Assembly: GCA_016721735.1 (NCBI GenBank)
Contig: JADKHM010000002.1
Span: forward strand, 457,358-521,357
Reading direction: 5' to 3'
DNA from: Flavobacterium sp.
Lineage (GTDB): Bacteria; Bacteroidota; Bacteroidia; Flavobacteriales; Flavobacteriaceae
Length of the DNA stretch: 64,000 nucleotides
Notes under the pieces: generated by a model
Told to the model about the DNA's origin: nothing
What the model saw: only the letters and a program-made list of their open reading frames with translations
Database searches by the model: none
Part shown: positions 62,053 to 64,000 of the stretch, one piece after another
Position numbering within the stretch: position 1 is the first letter of the stretch
How the letters are laid out: the number at the start of each line of letters is the position of its first letter
Translations under genes and position numbers: made by a program

Positions 62053-62641
62053 GATTGAACCAGCTGGTTGTGGACCAAGAACAATTACGGGAACTGGCAC
62101 TGCTGGATCAACGGCGCCGGTCATTTATCCTGTAATTTACTTGAATGGGGCAGACAATGTGACTATCGATGGATTGAACGCAAATGGAAATAGTTTGACA
62201 ATATCCAACACAACTATTTCTGCGGTGCCGAATACTTGTACGATTGCTTTCCAAAACGATGCAACCAACAATACAATAACTAATTGCAGTGTTTTAGGAT
62301 CTAGCACAAGCGCCGTTGGAACGGCCGGAGGAAATATATGGTTTGGCGCACTAGCAACAGTAACTGGGAATGATAACAATACGATTTCGAATTGTAACAT
62401 TGGACCTGCCGGTGGTAATTTGCCTTCGAAAGCAATTTATTTCTCTGGGACCTCTAATGCACTCGCCAATGATAATATTGTAATAAACAACAACAATATT
62501 TATGATTTTTTCAGTCCTGCTGTGTCTTCTTCTGGAATTGATTTAACAACCTTTGGCGTATCAAATCTTACAATTACCAACAAGCGTTTTTACCAAACAT
62601 TAACAAGAACACAAACAACGGAGTCATTCATTCATGTATAA
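61961..62641 (+). pseudogene. Third giant surface protein, beta-helix segment 2
   Basis: The genuine part starts near 62004 (TNTAQLNQVAGVTSVRIEPA). It carries right-handed beta-helix motifs such as NGADNVTIDGLNANGN, ATNNTITNCSVLGSST and NDNNTISNCNIGPAGG. Frame is lost near 62613 where one A is missing (NNGVIHSCIRINNGAANNMI continues in another frame). The preceding stop region overlaps the first frame by about 90 bases. A fragment of one gene. Confidence 0.72.
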
Positions 62642-64000
62642 GAATAAATAATGGGGCTGCAAACAATATGATTATAACCGGAAATACCATTGGTTACAGT
62701 TCATCAGCCGGAACAGGCACCTATAATTTTGTGGGAATTCTGGGTTCAGTCTTCAATCCAATTATGCTTGCTGTTGGAGCTGCAACCGCTTCGAGTATTC
62801 AAAACAATACGATTGCCGGAATTTCCCATAACACTTCTTCAGGTACTTTTACGACCTTGTTCAATGCCATAAATGTAACTGCTGGAAATGTAAATATTGG
62901 AAATTCTACGGGAAACACAATAGGATTACCAGCAGCCCCAATTACATTTAATGCAACCGCTGGATTTGGAGGGACAGCGTTCGGGATTAATATGACTGGT
63001 ACTGGTGCTGTTGCTATTCAAAACAACACAATTCAGGCAATTACGACTATTGGAGTACCGTTAGCTGCATTTAATGTAACTGGAATTAATATTGCTGGGG
63101 CGGCAGTTTATACTGTCACAAACAACACCATCGGAAATTTTACCCCCGCGAACAGCATCAATTTAGGAGTTTTAGGTACCTCTACGGTTGGTAGTACTTT
63201 TATTGGAATTAACTCCACATCGACAGGATCTCCATTAACTATTGGCTCTTCCGGTTTCTCTAATTTCATTCAAAATATTACTTTTAATGCAAATAATACA
63301 AATGCATTTAGTGGCATCGTTACATCTGGAGCAAATGCAACAACCAATATTACTTACAATAGCATTCGTGGGGTACGATTTGCTTCTGCTGGCACAACAG
63401 GCTCAACCTTTACAGGAATTAGCAATACTGGCGCGGTAACCACAGCAATATCAATATCTAATAATAGTTTAGGAATAGTCGGGACCGATTTAGTAACGTA
63501 CACCGCGGCTACTTCTGGATTATTTAGAGGAATCAGAAATAGTGGTGGTGCAGGTACAGCAACATTATCTATTGTATCAAATGATTTTAGAGGTATTGTT
63601 CATACCGTTGCTGCTACGGCTTCTCCAAGTCACAATCTTATTGATAATGGAGCCTCAACCCTTTCACAAGACATTAGTTCGAATACTTTTACAAACTTGA
63701 ATATCAATACAACTGGCGGAATTAATATGTTTACAAATGGTGTTACATTGACTGCCACAGGAACAAAAAACATGAATTCAAATAGCATTGTCGGTTCGTT
63801 TGTAAAAGGAGGTGCGACAGGCTCTTTAACTGTGTACTTAGACAATTCGAGTTCAGTTGCAGGCTCAATCATTAATAATAATAACAACAATTTATCTAAC
63901 ATTACCGTCTCTGGAAGCACTGCCGTTACTGGCTGGCAAAATACTGATGGTGCTACTAATCCAACAAAAACAATAACTGGAAATACATTTTCCAATTGGT
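62616..64000 (+). CDS. Third giant surface protein, beta-helix segment 3 (continues beyond window)
   Basis: The frame is open without a stop from about 62616 to the window edge (about 460 residues), with no start of its own. It consists of beta-helix rungs (for example ASSIQNNTIAGISHNTSSGT, GAVAIQNNTIQAITTIG, GSIINNNNNNLSNITVSGST), rich in Asn, Thr, Gly and Ser. The spacing of NNT/NNN turns is roughly 25-40 residues. It belongs to the same protein as 60496-62641. The C-terminal sorting domain is presumably to the right. Confidence 0.72.

Overview
The window comes from a low-GC member of the Bacteroidota, most likely Flavobacteriaceae and close to Flavobacterium. The evidence is TAnnTTTG-type promoter elements, the absence of Shine-Dalgarno sequences, a SusC/SusD pair, several proteins with type IX secretion (T9SS) C-terminal sorting domains, LytS/LytTR signalling, and an str-S10-spc-alpha ribosomal cluster without tuf, adk or map. 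No tRNA, rRNA, CRISPR array, insertion sequence or prophage was seen.

Layout. (1) 1-9.8 kb, minus strand: two paralogous TPR histidine kinases (the first cut by the window edge), a LytTR response regulator, and two secreted leucine-rich-repeat proteins with T9SS sorting domains, one split by a frameshift. (2) 9.9-12.4 kb: enolase and carA, followed by a composite palindromic repeat. (3) 12.7-30.1 kb, minus strand: one 32-gene translation/transcription/secretion cluster from rpsL to rplQ, with a clear promoter at the rpsL end and a strong terminator after rplQ. Unusual internal hairpins lie between rpsJ and rplC and in front of rpsD. (4) 30.2-39.8 kb, plus strand: an Omp85-family outer-membrane protein, an orphan SusC/SusD pair, an rlmB-like rRNA methyltransferase and rarA, with a rhomboid protease on the opposite strand. 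(5) 39.9-44.3 kb, minus strand: an unknown secreted protein, a YjjG-like HAD phosphatase, radC, mpl and a TPR protein. (6) 44.6 kb to the right edge, plus strand: three consecutive giant secreted proteins. The first has six exact-period 255-bp repeats plus Ig/PKD-like domains and a T9SS module. The second has jelly-roll, CUB, FN3 and GEVED domains and a paralogous T9SS module. The third has passenger-type and beta-helix repeats and runs off the window.

The most striking feature is the distribution of reading-frame breaks. About 17 single-base-scale frameshifts, mostly in short homopolymers, fall in four T9SS cargo genes, and none was recognised in the roughly 40 kb of other genes. The intact parts still read as well-conserved domains, and no in-frame nonsense substitution was recognised, so the breaks are either sequence/assembly error confined to these genes or very recent inactivation or phase variation.

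A second signal is a GTTGTCR heptad repeat. It lies directly upstream of several minus-strand start codons, so the mRNA leader reads as phased TGACAAC units. How the genes work together: region 1 looks like a sensory system transcribed with a secreted surface protein, regions 3 and 4 hold housekeeping translation and envelope functions, and region 6 is a block of surface adhesin-like cargo.
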